Source: Oligoflexus sp.
GTDB taxonomy: Bacteria > Bdellovibrionota_B > Oligoflexia > Oligoflexales > Oligoflexaceae
NCBI GenBank assembly: GCA_030151925.1
Contig: JASLCY010000069.1
Location: 1-5,280 of the forward strand
Length of the DNA stretch: 5,280 nucleotides
Direction of reading: 5' to 3'
Positions 5,011 to 5,280 of the stretch are shown here, in pieces; positions within the stretch are counted from its first letter, which is position 1, and each line of letters starts with the position of its first letter. Both the position numbers and the translations under genes were made by a program. The notes under the pieces were generated by a model. That model was not told where the DNA came from. It made no database searches and saw nothing but the letters and a program-made list of their open reading frames with translations.

Positions 5011-5280
5011 TTATTGAACAGTTACGTTTTGGATGACTTGCCATTCCCAGCGGCCGGCGACTTCCGAGAAGGCGCCGACGCGGACATCGTAGGAACCGGG
5101 GTTCACGCCTTGCAGCGAGAGCGAGGTTCCGGTGGTGCCGAAGCGGTAGGAAGGGTTCGCGAACGATTGGCCGGCAGGAGAAAGCTCGACCGAGTAGCGA
5201 GCGACTTTCTCGCCGGCTTGCCATGAGACCACGCCGCCGTTGCCTGCGATCTGGCCGCCGGGAGTCGGAGCCGAGACGGG
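5011..5280 (-). CDS. C-terminal end of a protein with a fibronectin-III/Ig-like beta domain, N-terminus outside window
   Basis: The frame is open from the right edge to the TAA at 5013-5011, giving the last 89 residues; the true start lies beyond the window. The visible part begins with a Pro/Gly/Ala-rich linker (PVSAPTPGG). It continues into a beta-sandwich pattern resembling a fibronectin type III or similar Ig-fold module: GGVVSWQAGEKVARYSVELSP, then SYRFGTTGTSLSLQGVNPGSYDVRVGAF, then WEWQVIQNVTVQ at the end. The W-x(n)-Y-x-V-x-L opening and the L-x-x-V-x-P-G-x-Y-x-V-x-V strand pair are typical of Fn3 modules. Such modules usually sit in exported or surface proteins, but no signal is visible here. 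A GTG at 5232 lies in frame inside the domain and is not a plausible start. Followed by a strong terminator. Confidence 0.65.
   Translation of the reverse strand, partial: PVSAPTPGGQIAGNGGVVSWQAGEKVARYSVELSPAGQSFANPSYRFGTTGTSLSLQGVNPGSYDVRVGAFSEVAGRWEWQVIQNVTVQ

Overview
The window reads as an ordinary stretch of a Gram-negative bacterial chromosome of fairly high GC, with compact, partly overlapping genes. A lipoprotein signal, a Sec-exported protein with an AgmX/PglI-type C-terminal domain, a TruC-type pseudouridine synthase and an integral-membrane acyl desaturase occur together. This suggests a delta-proteobacteria-like lineage such as Bdellovibrionota/Oligoflexia or Myxococcota. That placement is inference from gene content; there is no rRNA or other phylogenetic marker here. 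I see no mobile element, CRISPR array, tRNA or rRNA.

Layout, left to right. (1) 1-541, minus strand: the N-terminal 180 residues of a lipoprotein that runs off the left edge. It carries a Cys-His-Asp arrangement strongly resembling bacterial protein-glutaminase (protein deamidase). (2) 542-825: a divergent intergenic region with a hairpin, four phased direct repeats resembling a tandem OmpR/PhoB-family operator, and a good sigma70-type promoter facing right. (3) 826-1710, plus: a membrane fatty-acid/acyl-CoA desaturase with all three histidine boxes, followed by a strong intrinsic terminator. (4) 1781-2960, plus: a RimJ/RimL-like GNAT acetyltransferase overlapping truC (tRNA pseudouridine-65 synthase) by 8 bases. 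(5) 4934-2970, minus: a three-gene overlapping operon of 5-formyltetrahydrofolate cyclo-ligase, an exported protein with an AgmX/PglI C-terminal domain, and a small two-helix HAMP protein without an output domain. It converges on truC with a 9-base gap. (6) 5280-5011, minus: the C-terminal end of a larger protein with a fibronectin-III/Ig-like beta domain, followed by a near-perfect intrinsic terminator.

The recognisable housekeeping roles are membrane lipid unsaturation, tRNA modification and folate salvage. The less ordinary content is the lipidated glutaminase-like protein, the AgmX-tail/HAMP pair translated together with a folate enzyme, the phased repeats in front of the desaturase, and two intrinsic terminators lying only about 13-19 bases upstream of the next gene's start codon. 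Those terminators leave almost no room for separate promoters and imply read-through, attenuation or leaderless transcription.
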